Part shown: one piece after another, positions 43,554-52,674 of the stretch
Layout: each line of letters starts with the position of its first letter
How positions within the stretch are numbered: the stretch's first letter is position 1
Source: Rhodococcus xishaensis
GTDB taxonomy: Bacteria; Actinomycetota; Actinomycetes; Mycobacteriales; Mycobacteriaceae
Length of the DNA stretch: 64,000 nt
NCBI RefSeq assembly: GCF_004011825.1
Contig: NZ_RKLO01000001.1
Location: 124,001-188,000, forward strand
Direction of reading: 5' to 3'
The notes under the pieces: generated by a model
The model's input: the letters and a program-made list of their open reading frames with translations, nothing else
The model's database searches: none
What the model was told of the DNA's origin: nothing
Made by a program: the position numbers and the translations under genes

Positions 43554-43665
43554 TGTGGGAACCACACGATCAACACTGTGGGAACCACACGATCAACACT
43601 GTGGGAACCACACGATCAACACTGTTCGAACCACGCAATCAGCACAGTATGAACCGCTCGATCAG
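43551..43665. repeat. 23-bp tandem array, five units, over the maf 5' end
   Basis: Three perfect units (43551-43573, 43574-43596, 43597-43619; first bases cactgtgggaaccacac) and two diverged units (43620-43642, 43643-43665). The first unit includes the maf start region and the last touches the accE5 stop at 43662. Unit length is not a multiple of three, so copy-number change would alter promoter or leader length. Confidence 0.95.
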
Positions 43666-44021
43666 GACGGACGCGCCGCGACCGGGTTGCCGAACGAGTG
43701 GGGCGAGAAAGCCCCGTGCCCGCGGTGCATGCGGGTCGGTGAACCCCATGTCTCGGGCGGGCGGGGGTCCGTCACCGCGTCACCCGCGCCTTCCGCCGCG
43801 GCCGTGAAGACTGCGACGAGCGCGCCGATCTCCTCTTCCGACGGGTTGCCCTTGACGATCTTGATCAGCGGTGTTTTGGGATCGGCCGCCTCATCGGCCT
43901 CCTGCGACTCCAGACCGGCGATCGCCTCCTCCAGTTCGGCACCCTCGAGTGCCGCGGCGTCGACCGACGGCGTCAGCAGCTCCGTGTCGGTGAGCAAATC
44001 TTCCCGGGTTGTGGCGGTCAT
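43662..44021 (-). CDS. accE5: acyl-CoA carboxylase epsilon subunit
   Basis: A 119-residue small subunit that stabilises the AccA3-AccD5 complex. The conserved C-terminal block [28 protein letters not shown] and the [14 protein letters not shown] tail are the epsilon-subunit signature; the N-terminus is Glu/Ala-rich. The start overlaps the accD5 stop by 4 bases, so the two are made in step. The stop is inside the 23-bp array upstream of maf. Confidence 0.9.
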   Translation of the reverse strand: MTATTREDLLTDTELLTPSVDAAALEGAELEEAIAGLESQEADEAADPKTPLIKIVKGNPSEEEIGALVAVFTAAAEGAGDAVTDPRPPETWGSPTRMHRGHGAFSPHSFGNPVAARPS

Positions 44022-45658
44022 AGAGGGATGTTCCCATGCTTCTTGGGCGGAAGTGAAACCATCTTGCGCTCGAGTAGCCGTAGAGCCGAGACAATTTGTC
44101 CGCGGGTGTGCGACGGAGGAATCACAGCGTCGATGTAGCCTCGCTCAGCCGCAATGTACGGGTTCACCAGAGTGTCCTCGTACTCCTGCTGCAGCTTCAG
44201 ACGCAATGCGTCGACGTCCTCGCCGTTCTTGGCCGCCTCGAGCAACTGCTTGCGGTAGACGAATCCGACAGCGCCTGACGCGCCCATGACCGCGATCTGG
44301 GCGCTCGGCCACGCCAGGTTGACGTCTGCACCCATGTGCTTGGAGCCCATGACGTCGTACGCGCCGCCGTATGCCTTGCGGGTGATGACGGTGATCTTTC
44401 CTACCGTGGCCTCACCGTACGCGTACAGGAGCTTTGCGCCGCGACGGATGATGCCGTTGTACTCCTGGTCGGTGCCGGGCAGGAAGCCCGGGACGTCGAC
44501 CAGCGTGATGATCGGGACGTTGAACGCATCGCAGGTACGGACGAAGCGCGCGGCCTTCTCCGAGGCATCGATGTCGAGGCAGCCGGCAAACTGAGTGGGC
44601 TGGTTGGCGACGATGCCGACGCTGCGGCCGTCGACGCGGCCGAAGCCGACGATGACGTTGCCGGCACGCCCGGCCTGAACCTCCAGGAACTCGTCGTCGT
44701 CGAGGATGCGGCGGATGACCTCGTGCATGTCGTACGGCTGGTTCGCCGAATCCGGGATCAGCGTGTCGAGTTCGCGATCCTCGTCGGTGAGAAAGTCCTC
44801 GATCGAGCCGTCGATCGGATCGGACGGCAGCATGCGTGGGGCTGCGGCCTGGTTGTTGCTCGGCAAGTACGACAGCAGGTCCTTGACGTAGTCGAGGGCG
44901 TCCTGCTCGTCGGTGGCGACGTAGTGCGCGACACCGGACTTGGTCATGTGGGTACGGGCGCCACCGAGATCCTCCATGGTGACGTCCTCGCCGGTGACGG
45001 TCTTGATGACGTCGGGGCCGGTGACGAACATCTGGCTGGCCTCGTCGACCATGACGATGAAGTCGGTGAGGGCGGGCGAGTAAACGTGGCCACCCGCTGC
45101 TGGGCCCATGACCAGGGAGATCTGTGGGATGACACCCGAGGCCTGGACGTTGCGGTGGAAGATCTCGCCGTACAGGCCGAGTGAGACGACGCCCTCCTGG
45201 ATTCGGGCACCGGCACCCTCGTTGATGCCGATCAGCGGACGGCCGGTCTTGAGCGCCAGATCCATGACCTTGACGATCTTCTCGCCGTAGATCTCGCCGA
45301 GACTGCCGCCGAACACGGTCGCGTCCTGGCTGAACACGCAGACGTCGCGGCCGTCGATGGTGCCGTAGCCCGTGACGACGCCGTCGCCGAGGGGACGGTT
45401 GTCGGCGAGGCCGAAGTTCGAGCTGCGATGCCGCGCAAGCGCGTCGACCTCGACGAACGAGCCCTCGTCCAACAGCGCGTGGATGCGCTCGCGGGCCGTC
45501 AGCTTGCCCTTCGCGTGGACCTTCTCGACGGCGGCCTCGCCCATCGGCTGCACTGCCTGCGCCTGGCGGTTCCGCAGGTCAGCGAGCTTTCCCGCCGTTG
45601 TGTGGATATCCGGGGTATTCGCCGCCTCCGCCGCGGCTGGCTCCTGCACACTGGTCAT
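44018..45658 (-). CDS. accD5: acyl-CoA carboxylase beta subunit (carboxyltransferase)
   Basis: A 546-residue carboxyltransferase, mainly propionyl-CoA to methylmalonyl-CoA in mycolata. Both acyl- and biotin-pocket halves are visible: [16 protein letters not shown] and [13 protein letters not shown] (N-terminal crotonase-like half), [15 protein letters not shown] and [23 protein letters not shown] (C-terminal half). Coupled to accE5. Divergent from birA with a perfect palindrome in the 117-base gap, consistent with shared control. Confidence 0.95.
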   Translation of the reverse strand: MTSVQEPAAAEAANTPDIHTTAGKLADLRNRQAQAVQPMGEAAVEKVHAKGKLTARERIHALLDEGSFVEVDALARHRSSNFGLADNRPLGDGVVTGYGTIDGRDVCVFSQDATVFGGSLGEIYGEKIVKVMDLALKTGRPLIGINEGAGARIQEGVVSLGLYGEIFHRNVQASGVIPQISLVMGPAAGGHVYSPALTDFIVMVDEASQMFVTGPDVIKTVTGEDVTMEDLGGARTHMTKSGVAHYVATDEQDALDYVKDLLSYLPSNNQAAAPRMLPSDPIDGSIEDFLTDEDRELDTLIPDSANQPYDMHEVIRRILDDDEFLEVQAGRAGNVIVGFGRVDGRSVGIVANQPTQFAGCLDIDASEKAARFVRTCDAFNVPIITLVDVPGFLPGTDQEYNGIIRRGAKLLYAYGEATVGKITVITRKAYGGAYDVMGSKHMGADVNLAWPSAQIAVMGASGAVGFVYRKQLLEAAKNGEDVDALRLKLQQEYEDTLVNPYIAAERGYIDAVIPPSHTRGQIVSALRLLERKMVSLPPKKHGNIPL

Positions 45659-45712
45659 GACAAGTGAGCTTAGCCAGGTCTGTCGGCCTCGCGTCTAGTG
45701 AGGTGGGGTTGC

Positions 45713-45727
45713 GTTGAATTATTCAAC
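45713..45727. promoter_or_regulatory. palindrome between accD5 and birA
   Basis: gttgaattattcaac: 7-bp arms, single central T, in the middle of the divergent intergenic region. A good operator candidate, likely for a biotin or fatty-acid regulator. It differs from the TGAAC-N3-GTTCA-like motif I associate with actinobacterial BioQ, so the regulator is not assigned. Confidence 0.6.
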
Positions 45728-45775
45728 CTAAGCTACTCACGGGTCACTTTCCAGTCGCATCCTAGGCTGGGTGGA

Positions 45776-46609
45776 ATGTGGACCGATCTGAACCGCCCTC
45801 CGCTCGATGTGAGTGCGCTTCGACGCGCTCTCGTTCGTCACCCCGGGGGTGACCCGAAGGCGTTCTGGTCGCGCCTGGACGTGGTGACAGAGACCGGTTC
45901 CACCAACGCCGACCTGCTCGCCCGGGCGAAGGAGCCGGACTACGCGCGCAGCGTCCTGATCGCCGAATACCAGACGGGCGGCCGGGGCAGGCATGCGCGT
46001 ACCTGGGTGAGTGCGCCGCGGGCGCTGGTGACGTTGTCGGCGGTGCTCGACATGCCCGGGATCGACCTGACCGACCTCGGCTGGCTGCCACTGCTGTCGG
46101 GCATTGCGGTGGTCGACGCTCTGAACGACGTGGCCGGCGTCGAGACGGAACTCAAATGGCCGAACGACGTTCTGATCGAGGACCGGAAGGTCGCAGGAAT
46201 CCTCACCGAGGTGGCGTCGACGGAGCCGGTCCCGACGGTCGTCGTCGGCATCGGGCTGAACGTGACCCTGACGCGGGAGGAGCTTCCGGTGCCCACGGCT
46301 ACATCTCTGGCGCTCGAAAACGCCGGCGTCACCGACCGCACCGTTCTGGTGCGCGCGATGCTGCGAGCGCTCGCCGAGCGGTGGCGTCAGTGGCAGTCCG
46401 CGGACTGGAAGGTGGACGAACTGGCGGCGGCATACCGTGAGCGGTGTGGCACGCTCGGCCGCCTGGTACGCGCCGAGCTCCCGGGAGACCGGGAGCTCGT
46501 TGGGATCGCGACCGATGTGGACCGACAAGGACGAGTCGTGATCAAGCCGAAGAGTGAGTCGCCGGTCGCGGTATCGGCCGGCGACGTCACCCATCTGCGC
46601 GTGGTGTGA
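45776..46609 (+). CDS. birA: biotin-protein ligase
   Basis: A 277-residue monofunctional (no DNA-binding domain) biotin-[acyl-CoA-carboxylase] ligase. The ETGSTNADL motif, the biotinyl-AMP loop GRGRHARTW, LKWPNDV and a small C-terminal SH3-like domain are present. It biotinylates the Lys of AccA3. ATG at 45776 chosen as the conserved N-terminus; a longer frame begins 78 bases earlier. Its last codons and stop are within a 23-bp tandem duplication (46595-46640). Confidence 0.93.
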   Translation: MWTDLNRPPLDVSALRRALVRHPGGDPKAFWSRLDVVTETGSTNADLLARAKEPDYARSVLIAEYQTGGRGRHARTWVSAPRALVTLSAVLDMPGIDLTDLGWLPLLSGIAVVDALNDVAGVETELKWPNDVLIEDRKVAGILTEVASTEPVPTVVVGIGLNVTLTREELPVPTATSLALENAGVTDRTVLVRAMLRALAERWRQWQSADWKVDELAAAYRERCGTLGRLVRAELPGDRELVGIATDVDRQGRVVIKPKSESPVAVSAGDVTHLRVV

Positions 46610-46640
46610 ACTTCACGCTGCGCGTGGTGTCAGCCTCACG
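46595..46640. repeat. 23-bp tandem duplication over the birA stop
   Basis: Unit 46595-46617 holds the last four codons and stop of birA; the adjacent 46618-46640 is a near copy (about 20 of 23 bases) and reaches the stop of the convergent membrane-protein gene at 46636-46638. Confidence 0.85.
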
Positions 46641-47061
46641 CCGTCTCGGGCTTCCAAGTGGCGACCGCCCAGATCACCACGACGTCGAGCGCGATGATCA
46701 GGATCGACCACAGCGGATACCACGGAATCCACAGGAAGTTCGCGATGATCGACAGCGCCGCGATGACGATGGCCGCCACCCGCGCCCACATCGCCCCGGT
46801 CATCAGAGCCAGACCGACGAGGACGACGACAGCGCCGATGATCAGGTGGATCCAGCCCCACGCGGTGAGGTCGAACTGGTAGATGTAGTCCGGGCCGACG
46901 ACGAACACGTCGTCCTTGGTCAGTGCCGAGATGCCCTGGAAGATCTGCAGGATTCCTACCGTGACGAGGATGACCGCAGCGGCGAGTGACGCACCTGCCG
47001 CGAGCCCCTGTCCGGAGCCCCCGCCGCCCGAACCGTGCGTCGTCGGTGTGTTGGTCGTCAT
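46636..47061 (-). CDS. DUF7144-type small membrane protein
   Basis: A 141-residue protein with a Thr/Gly-rich cytoplasmic N-terminus and four membrane segments (about 20-40, 68-85, 90-110, 115-135). The GILQIFQGISALTKDDVFVVGPDYIYQFDLTAWGW segment is characteristic of a family common in actinobacteria near stress genes. No enzymatic motif. Convergent with birA; stops lie 27 bases apart. Confidence 0.75.
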   Translation of the reverse strand: MTTNTPTTHGSGGGGSGQGLAAGASLAAAVILVTVGILQIFQGISALTKDDVFVVGPDYIYQFDLTAWGWIHLIIGAVVVLVGLALMTGAMWARVAAIVIAALSIIANFLWIPWYPLWSILIIALDVVVIWAVATWKPETA

Positions 47062-47322
47062 CGCAGTTCCCCTTTCGATCGCTCACCGGTGGAGAAGCCA
47101 CTTCATCAGGTGCAGTCTGCAATGTCTCAGTTCGCGAAACCTCATCCCCGAAGGGTGAAATCGTCCGCCGGAAGGGTGAAAATTGCGCGCTTTGCCCACG
47201 ACGAGGAGTCGGTGTGTACGGAATCGCCGGACAATCACTCGCAGAGTGTGTCGTGCTGATACTTTGACGCTGAATCACCAGCAATTTTCGTGAGGAGTCG
47301 GTAGCCGCAGCAGGGGGTAGAG

Positions 47323-47919
47323 ATGAACGCACAGCAGGGAATGTCCGCAGGTTCCGGCGAAGCGTGGGCGGCCGGTGACTCCAAGGACCAGGAGACCGCC
47401 GATCGTATGTTGACGGCACTGACCGTCGTGTTCGGCCTCCTCACCCTCGGTCTCGGAATCGCCATATTGGTATGGCCGAGCGCGACGCTCGTCGTCGTCG
47501 CCGTGCTCATCGCGATCCAGGTGTTCGCGTTCGGGATCATCCAGATCGTGCGGTCCTTCGCCGAGGTCAATGCTCCGACGGCGGCGCGCACGCTGACTGG
47601 ATTGTCGGGCGCGCTCGCGGTTCTGCTCGGATTCCTCGTTCTCCGCAGTCCGCTGCAGACACTCGTGGTCATCGCACTCGTGATCGGCGCGTGGTGGGTC
47701 TTCCGTGGCGTGCTCGACATCGTCGCGGGCGCCACGGAGGTTCCGGGCAACCGGGCCGTGAGCATCGTCCTCGGAATCATCAGTGTCGTCGCAGGCGCGA
47801 TTGTGCTGCTGCAGCCGGAACTTTCACTCGGCGTGTTCGTAATCGTCGTCGGAGTCTGGATGATCCTGTACGGCGTCATCGTCGTCGCGGCGGCTTTCCT
47901 GGCGCGCCGCACGAGCTGA
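47323..47919 (+). CDS. HdeD/DUF308-family membrane protein
   Basis: A 198-residue protein with six hydrophobic segments arranged in the HdeD pattern; paired TM segments with ILVWPSATL and VLRSPLQTL repeats indicate an internal duplication. Members are linked to acid stress in enterobacteria, but role here is unknown. A good AGGGGG site is just before the ATG. Next gene 43 bases downstream on the same strand is the PH-domain protein. Confidence 0.8.
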   Translation: MNAQQGMSAGSGEAWAAGDSKDQETADRMLTALTVVFGLLTLGLGIAILVWPSATLVVVAVLIAIQVFAFGIIQIVRSFAEVNAPTAARTLTGLSGALAVLLGFLVLRSPLQTLVVIALVIGAWWVFRGVLDIVAGATEVPGNRAVSIVLGIISVVAGAIVLLQPELSLGVFVIVVGVWMILYGVIVVAAAFLARRTS

Positions 47920-47961
47920 GCTGAAGCCCACCACCCGCGGGATCACTGTCACACTCTTCAC

Positions 47962-48537
47962 ATGAGATACCCGCAGGACGCGCTGGCGGCGGACGAGCAA
48001 CTCGTGCTCCACCGGCATCCGCACTGGAAGAGTCTCGTCGTCCCGTCGGTGATCTTCATCCTGGCGACCGCAATCGCTGGTTTCGCCGTGGGACTCGCTC
48101 AGTCGCAACTGATCGGCGGCACCGTGACGGTCGTGTCGATCCTGGTCGGAGCGTCGTGGCTGGGACTCGTGGCGTGGAAGGTCTTGGTCCCGGTACTGCG
48201 GTGGAAGTCGACGCACTTCATCGTCACCGACCGGCGAGTGATGGTCCGGCAAGGGGTCATGACCCACACGGGTATAGACATCCCAATGAACCGGATCAGC
48301 AATGTCCAGTTCCGGCACGGGCTCGTCGACAGGATGCTGCGCACCGGCACGCTCGTGATCGTCGCGTCGTCAGACGATCCGCTCGAATTCGATGACATTC
48401 CCGAGGTCCAGAGGGTCCACTCGCTGCTGTACCACCAGGTGTTCGATTCGGCGAACATCCCGCACGAACGCTACCCGGGTGGTGGTTCGGGCCGTGCAGG
48501 TGAAGAAGGTCGAAATTATTGGAAAGGCTGGTTATAG
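47962..48537 (+). CDS. bacterial PH-domain (YdbT-like) membrane protein
   Basis: A 191-residue protein, equivalent to Rv3278c in position. Two membrane segments (about 28-47, 53-73) precede a bPH2 domain starting WKSTHFIVTDRRVMVRQGVMTHTGIDIPMNRISNVQFRHGLVDRML. The C-terminus is Gly-rich and basic. Likely a membrane-anchored binding protein; ligand unknown. Ends 36 bases before the response regulator gene, same strand. Confidence 0.85.
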   Translation: MRYPQDALAADEQLVLHRHPHWKSLVVPSVIFILATAIAGFAVGLAQSQLIGGTVTVVSILVGASWLGLVAWKVLVPVLRWKSTHFIVTDRRVMVRQGVMTHTGIDIPMNRISNVQFRHGLVDRMLRTGTLVIVASSDDPLEFDDIPEVQRVHSLLYHQVFDSANIPHERYPGGGSGRAGEEGRNYWKGWL

Positions 48538-48572
48538 GACCGCATCGGCTCGCGTAATCGTAGGCTGTCGTC

Positions 48573-49253
48573 GTGACCGCCGTACTGCTTGCCGAAGATG
48601 ACGAAGCCATCGCTGCGCCGCTGTCGCGTGCTCTCGGCCGCGAGGGCTACACCGTCACGACCGAACAGACCGGGCCGGCCGCGCTCGAGCGCGCGCTCAC
48701 CGGTGAGTTCGAGCTCCTGATCCTAGACCTCGGGCTTCCGGGGATGGACGGGCTCGAAGTGTGCCGTCAGTTGCGTGCACACAGCCTGGACCTGGCCGTA
48801 CTGATGCTGACTGCGCGAACCGACGAGGTCGACTTCGTCGTCGGCTTGGACGCGGGCGCTGACGACTACGTCGGCAAGCCGTTCCGGCTCGCCGAACTGA
48901 TGGCGCGGGTCCGTGCGCTGCTGCGCCGAAGCGGCGGCGGCGAGGACGTCGTCGTCGAGGTCGCCGGCATCCGCCTCGAGCCCGCCGCTCGTCGCGTCCT
49001 GGTCAACGGGTCCGAGATCGCGTTGGCGAACAAGGAGTACGAGTTGCTTCGGGTGCTGCTCGAGCACGCCGGTCAGGTCGTCTCGCGCGACACCATCCTG
49101 CGGGAGGTGTGGGGCGACGTGGAACTGCGTGGCTCGAAAACGCTCGACATGCACATGTCCTGGCTGCGTCGCAAGATCGGTGACGAGGGGGCGGGTGCGG
49201 ATCGCCGGATCGCGACCGTGCGCGGAGTCGGGTTCCGGATCAACACCGACTAG
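48573..49253 (+). CDS. OmpR-family response regulator
   Basis: A 226-residue two-component regulator. Receiver domain residues 1-115 with D52-type phospho-Asp in LILDLGLPGMDG, acidic pair EDDE near the start and Lys in the VGKPFRLAEL segment; then a winged-helix effector domain to about 225 (GSKTLDMHMSWLRRKIG). GTG start at 48573. The histidine kinase gene starts 12 bases later, so the pair is cotranscribed. Target genes unknown. Confidence 0.93.
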   Translation: MTAVLLAEDDEAIAAPLSRALGREGYTVTTEQTGPAALERALTGEFELLILDLGLPGMDGLEVCRQLRAHSLDLAVLMLTARTDEVDFVVGLDAGADDYVGKPFRLAELMARVRALLRRSGGGEDVVVEVAGIRLEPAARRVLVNGSEIALANKEYELLRVLLEHAGQVVSRDTILREVWGDVELRGSKTLDMHMSWLRRKIGDEGAGADRRIATVRGVGFRINTD

Positions 49254-49265
49254 GTTCTCGGCACC

Positions 49266-50600
49266 GTGCGTCGCAGAATCCTGCAGTCGATCCTCGCGGT
49301 CGTCATCTTCACGGGTCTGCTGCTCGGTGTCCCGCTGATCTCTACGGCGTGGCTGTGGGTTGACGACTTCACCCGCAGCGACCTCCAGAACCGGCTTGAC
49401 CGGATGGCCGTGGAGATCATCACGCAGCAAGGCAGTGCCGGCGTCGTCGAGGGCGAGCTGGACACGACCTCCCTGCGTCTGGCCGTACCCGAGGGCGGCA
49501 AGCTCGTCGTGGTCTATCCCACCCCCGAGGACGGGGCTGCACGGATGGACATAGGGGCGGAGTCGGTGCCCTCGCCGCTCGTCGAGTCGCTGTCGATGGG
49601 TACGTCCGGGTCGCTGCGGCTCGAGGTGCCGTCCGACCGGATGCGGACGCTACAGCGTCAGGCGGTGGGCGCGGTGACCCTGCTGGTCCTCGGTTCGATG
49701 GGCGCCGGCGCCGCCGTCGCTGTAGTGACCGCCAAACGCCTCGCAGATCCCCTCAGAGACGTTGCGGAGCGCGCGGCTCGGCTCGCCGAGGGCGACTTCC
49801 GTCCGGACTCCCGCAGGCACGGCATCCCGGAACTCGATCGCGTGTCCGACGTGCTCGATTCGGCGACCGTCGAGATATCGGGGCGTTTGCAACGTGAGCA
49901 CGCGCTCGTCGGCGATGTCTCGCACCAGTTGCGCAGCCGACTGACAGCGGTGCACCTGCGTCTCGACGAATTGTCCGGACACCCGGATCCCTCCGTGGTG
50001 CACGAGGCGGAGGAAGCGATGGCACAGGTCGATCGGCTCACCGTCGCCGTGGACGATCTCGTGCGATCGTCCCGCGACGGTGATGCCGCCAGCCACGAGC
50101 CGGTCTCGGTGGTACGGGAACTCGCGAGCGTCGTCGCGGACTGGCAGGGTCCGTTCAAAGACTCCGGCCGGGTACTGCGCCTGCGGGGCGAGCCACGTTT
50201 GACCTCGTCAGCGACTGGGTCGCGGCTGCGTGAGGCGGTATCGGTGCTGATCGACAACTCCCTGCAGCACGGCGCGGGCACCTGCACGGTCTCTGTCCGG
50301 CTCGTGTCGGGTCCGGTGGGACGAGGATCCTCGACGGATCCGCTCGATTCCCGTGTATGCGTGGAGGTATCCGACGAGGGCGAGGGGGTCAGCGACAAAC
50401 TGGCGCCGCACATCTTCGACCGCGGATTCTCCGGGGCCGGATCGACCGGGGTCGGGTTGGCGCTCGCACGAGCACTTGTGGAGGCGGACGGCGGGCGTCT
50501 CGAACTCCAGCGCAGACGACCCGCACTGTTCGCGGTGTTCCTTTCGCCAGTTCGTGACGACGCTCCGACGCGGGTGGCCGGTATCCACGAACCGCGCTAG
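49266..50600 (+). CDS. sensor histidine kinase
   Basis: A 444-residue membrane kinase. TM helices at about 8-28 and 135-155 flank an extracytoplasmic sensing domain; a HAMP region follows, then the HisKA helix with the phospho-His in VSHQLRSRLTAVH and an HATPase domain with N box (VLIDNSLQHG), G1 (VSDEGEGVSDKL) and G2 (GVGLALARAL). GTG start. Partner of the upstream regulator. A 16-bp tandem array follows downstream at 50615-50678. Confidence 0.92.
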   Translation: MRRRILQSILAVVIFTGLLLGVPLISTAWLWVDDFTRSDLQNRLDRMAVEIITQQGSAGVVEGELDTTSLRLAVPEGGKLVVVYPTPEDGAARMDIGAESVPSPLVESLSMGTSGSLRLEVPSDRMRTLQRQAVGAVTLLVLGSMGAGAAVAVVTAKRLADPLRDVAERAARLAEGDFRPDSRRHGIPELDRVSDVLDSATVEISGRLQREHALVGDVSHQLRSRLTAVHLRLDELSGHPDPSVVHEAEEAMAQVDRLTVAVDDLVRSSRDGDAASHEPVSVVRELASVVADWQGPFKDSGRVLRLRGEPRLTSSATGSRLREAVSVLIDNSLQHGAGTCTVSVRLVSGPVGRGSSTDPLDSRVCVEVSDEGEGVSDKLAPHIFDRGFSGAGSTGVGLALARALVEADGGRLELQRRRPALFAVFLSPVRDDAPTRVAGIHEPR

Positions 50601-50614
50601 TCGGCCATCGACTG

Positions 50615-50678
50615 TTTCCTACGCGGCCTGTCCCCTACGCGATCTGTTTCCTACGCGGCCTGTCTCATATACGGCCGG
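50615..50678. repeat. 16-bp tandem array, four units
   Basis: Units 50615-50630, 50631-50646, 50647-50662 (first and third identical) and a diverged 50663-50678. The last unit contains the stop of the minus-strand GtrA gene (50665-50667), so its end sequence appears to have been copied outward. Confidence 0.85.
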
Positions 50679-51213
50679 GATCGTCTGCCGCCAGCCCCGC
50701 CGGTTCGGGCTGGTCGATCTCCTCGTAGCCGGTCGAGTCCTCCGGGAAGACCCATCGGCGGAAAGACCAGAATCGGAAGGTCATCTGCAGCAGATTGCCG
50801 ATGATGTAGTTGAGGACGAAGTCGACGACCACGAGGGTCGTGAAGGTCAGGGAGGTGCGGATGTCGAAGATGTTGTTCGCGATCCACAGCGGTGCCGCCG
50901 CGATGATGACGCCGACGCCACTGATCGTGAAGAACAGCAGCGCCTCGTGATGGCGTTCGCGTCCACCACGGTGCTTGAACGACCACTCACGATTGAGGAT
51001 GTAGCTCAGGATCGTCGCAATGACGCCCGAAAAGACCTTGGCGACGACAGGCTTCTGCTCGAGGATCGACAGGCTCAGCGTGTAGAAGATCGCGAGGTCG
51101 ACCACCATGGTCGTGCCGCCGACGATCGCGAACTTGACGAACTCATGGTGGCGAACGGCGATGGTCCGGAAGGGCTGCGGAACTCGGCTGATCGCCGCAT
51201 CGACGAAAGACAC
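50665..51213 (-). CDS. GtrA-family membrane protein
   Basis: A 182-residue four-TM protein of the GtrA/DPMS family, flippase-like partners for polyprenyl-linked sugars. The motifs KFAIVGGTTMVVDLAIFY and NREWSFKHRGG match the family, and TM segments are at ~25-48, 55-70, 95-115 and 125-142. In mycolata related proteins are tied to arabinogalactan/LAM precursors. Divergent from purK as Rv3277-Rv3276c. Confidence 0.87.
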   Translation of the reverse strand: MSFVDAAISRVPQPFRTIAVRHHEFVKFAIVGGTTMVVDLAIFYTLSLSILEQKPVVAKVFSGVIATILSYILNREWSFKHRGGRERHHEALLFFTISGVGVIIAAAPLWIANNIFDIRTSLTFTTLVVVDFVLNYIIGNLLQMTFRFWSFRRWVFPEDSTGYEEIDQPEPAGLAADDPGRI

Positions 51214-51342
51214 AACGAAGTATTGTACGAATCCGTAATCTCATCGATGCAGCAGATGGTGATCTATCAGGTTCTTCACAGGTAGCGATACCGGACGACC
51301 TCGGCAGAAGTGCTGACGGCGAACGTGACACCATGGTGTGTC

Positions 51343-52608
51343 GTGACCGGCAAATCTGATTCCGAAGCTCGCCCCACCCCGCAGCGTGATCTCCCGAGCG
51401 GGATGCCAGTGGTGACGATGATCGGTGGCGGTCAGCTCGCCCGCATGACCCATCAGGCCGCGATCGAGTTGGGACAGACCCTGCGGGTGCTCGCGGAAGG
51501 CATCGACGAGCCCGCCGCACAGGTCAGTCCCGACGTCGTGCTCGGCAGTCACACCGACCTCGCGGCACTCCGCAAGGCCGCCGTCGGATCGGTTGCGCTC
51601 ACTTTCGATCACGAACACGTCCCCACCCAGCACCTCGACGCCCTGGTGGCAGAGGGCGTCAACGTTCAACCCCCGCCACAGGCTCTCGTGTACGCGCAGG
51701 ACAAACTGGCGATGCGGCGCAAGCTCAGCGAGATGGGTGTCCCGGTCCCAGCCTTCGCGGAGGTCACCTGGGCCGAGGACGTCATCCGGTTCGGTGCCGA
51801 GCACGGCTGGCCCGTCGTCCTCAAGGCCGTACGCGGCGGCTACGACGGTCGCGGTGTCTGGATCACCGACGACTCCGACGAGGCCGAGTCGATTGTCGCC
51901 GAGCAACTAGACAGGGGCGTCGCGCTCATGGTCGAGCAGGCGGTCGACTTCACCCGAGAACTCTCCGCGATGGTCGCGCGCTCGCCGTTCGGGCAGGGCG
52001 CGTCCTGGCCGGTTGTCGAGACGGTGCAGCGAAATGGGCAGTGCGCGGTCGTGCTTGCGCCCGCTCCGCAGCTGTCGGCGGACCTCGCGACGGAGGCCGA
52101 GCGGCTGGCGTTGCGCGTGGCGTCCGAATTGGGCGTTGTGGGTGCGATGGCCGTCGAGCTGTTCGAAACCACCGATGGGACGCTGGTCGTCAATGAACTG
52201 GCAATGCGTCCACACAATTCCGGGCACTGGACACAGGACGGCGCACGGACGTCGCAGTTCGAGCAGCATCTGCGAGCCGTCCTGGACTACCCGCTCGGTG
52301 ACACCTCGCCCATCGCACCGGTCACTGTGATGGCGAACGTCCTCGGCGCGCCCGAGGCGCCGACCATGAGCGTGGATGAGCGGCTGCACCATCTGTTCGC
52401 GCGCATGCCCGACGCCAAGGTGCACCTCTACGGCAAGGGAGAACGCAAGGACCGCAAGATCGGTCACGTCAATGTGGTTGGCGGTGCCGAGGGTTCACCG
52501 GACGACGCCGCGTACGTGGCCGACGTGCGCGAGCGTGCGGAGCGGGCGGCACACTGGCTGTCGCACGCCGAGTGGACCGACGGCTGGGATGAGCACGGGA
52601 CGGGATGA
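51343..52608 (+). CDS. purK: N5-carboxyaminoimidazole ribonucleotide synthase
   Basis: About 421 residues, ATP-grasp enzyme making N5-CAIR from AIR, bicarbonate and ATP in purine synthesis. MIGGGQLARM starts the enzyme, KAVRGGYDGRG is the ATP-grasp glycine loop, and NELAMRPHNSGHWTQ is the C-terminal signature. Several GTG codons (51310, 51325, 51343) are in frame and none has a clear ribosome site; the most downstream was used. purE follows 66 bases later. Confidence 0.92.
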   Translation: MTGKSDSEARPTPQRDLPSGMPVVTMIGGGQLARMTHQAAIELGQTLRVLAEGIDEPAAQVSPDVVLGSHTDLAALRKAAVGSVALTFDHEHVPTQHLDALVAEGVNVQPPPQALVYAQDKLAMRRKLSEMGVPVPAFAEVTWAEDVIRFGAEHGWPVVLKAVRGGYDGRGVWITDDSDEAESIVAEQLDRGVALMVEQAVDFTRELSAMVARSPFGQGASWPVVETVQRNGQCAVVLAPAPQLSADLATEAERLALRVASELGVVGAMAVELFETTDGTLVVNELAMRPHNSGHWTQDGARTSQFEQHLRAVLDYPLGDTSPIAPVTVMANVLGAPEAPTMSVDERLHHLFARMPDAKVHLYGKGERKDRKIGHVNVVGGAEGSPDDAAYVADVRERAERAAHWLSHAEWTDGWDEHGTG

Positions 52609-52674
52609 TGCTGGGCGGAATGAGCACGGCCGGGGGACACTGTCCGGGACGGAACACACGGGGAGTAGCACGAA

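Noticed and set aside
43551-43665. CRISPR-like array
   Set aside because: Units are directly adjacent with no spacers and no cas genes are nearby; it is a plain tandem repeat.
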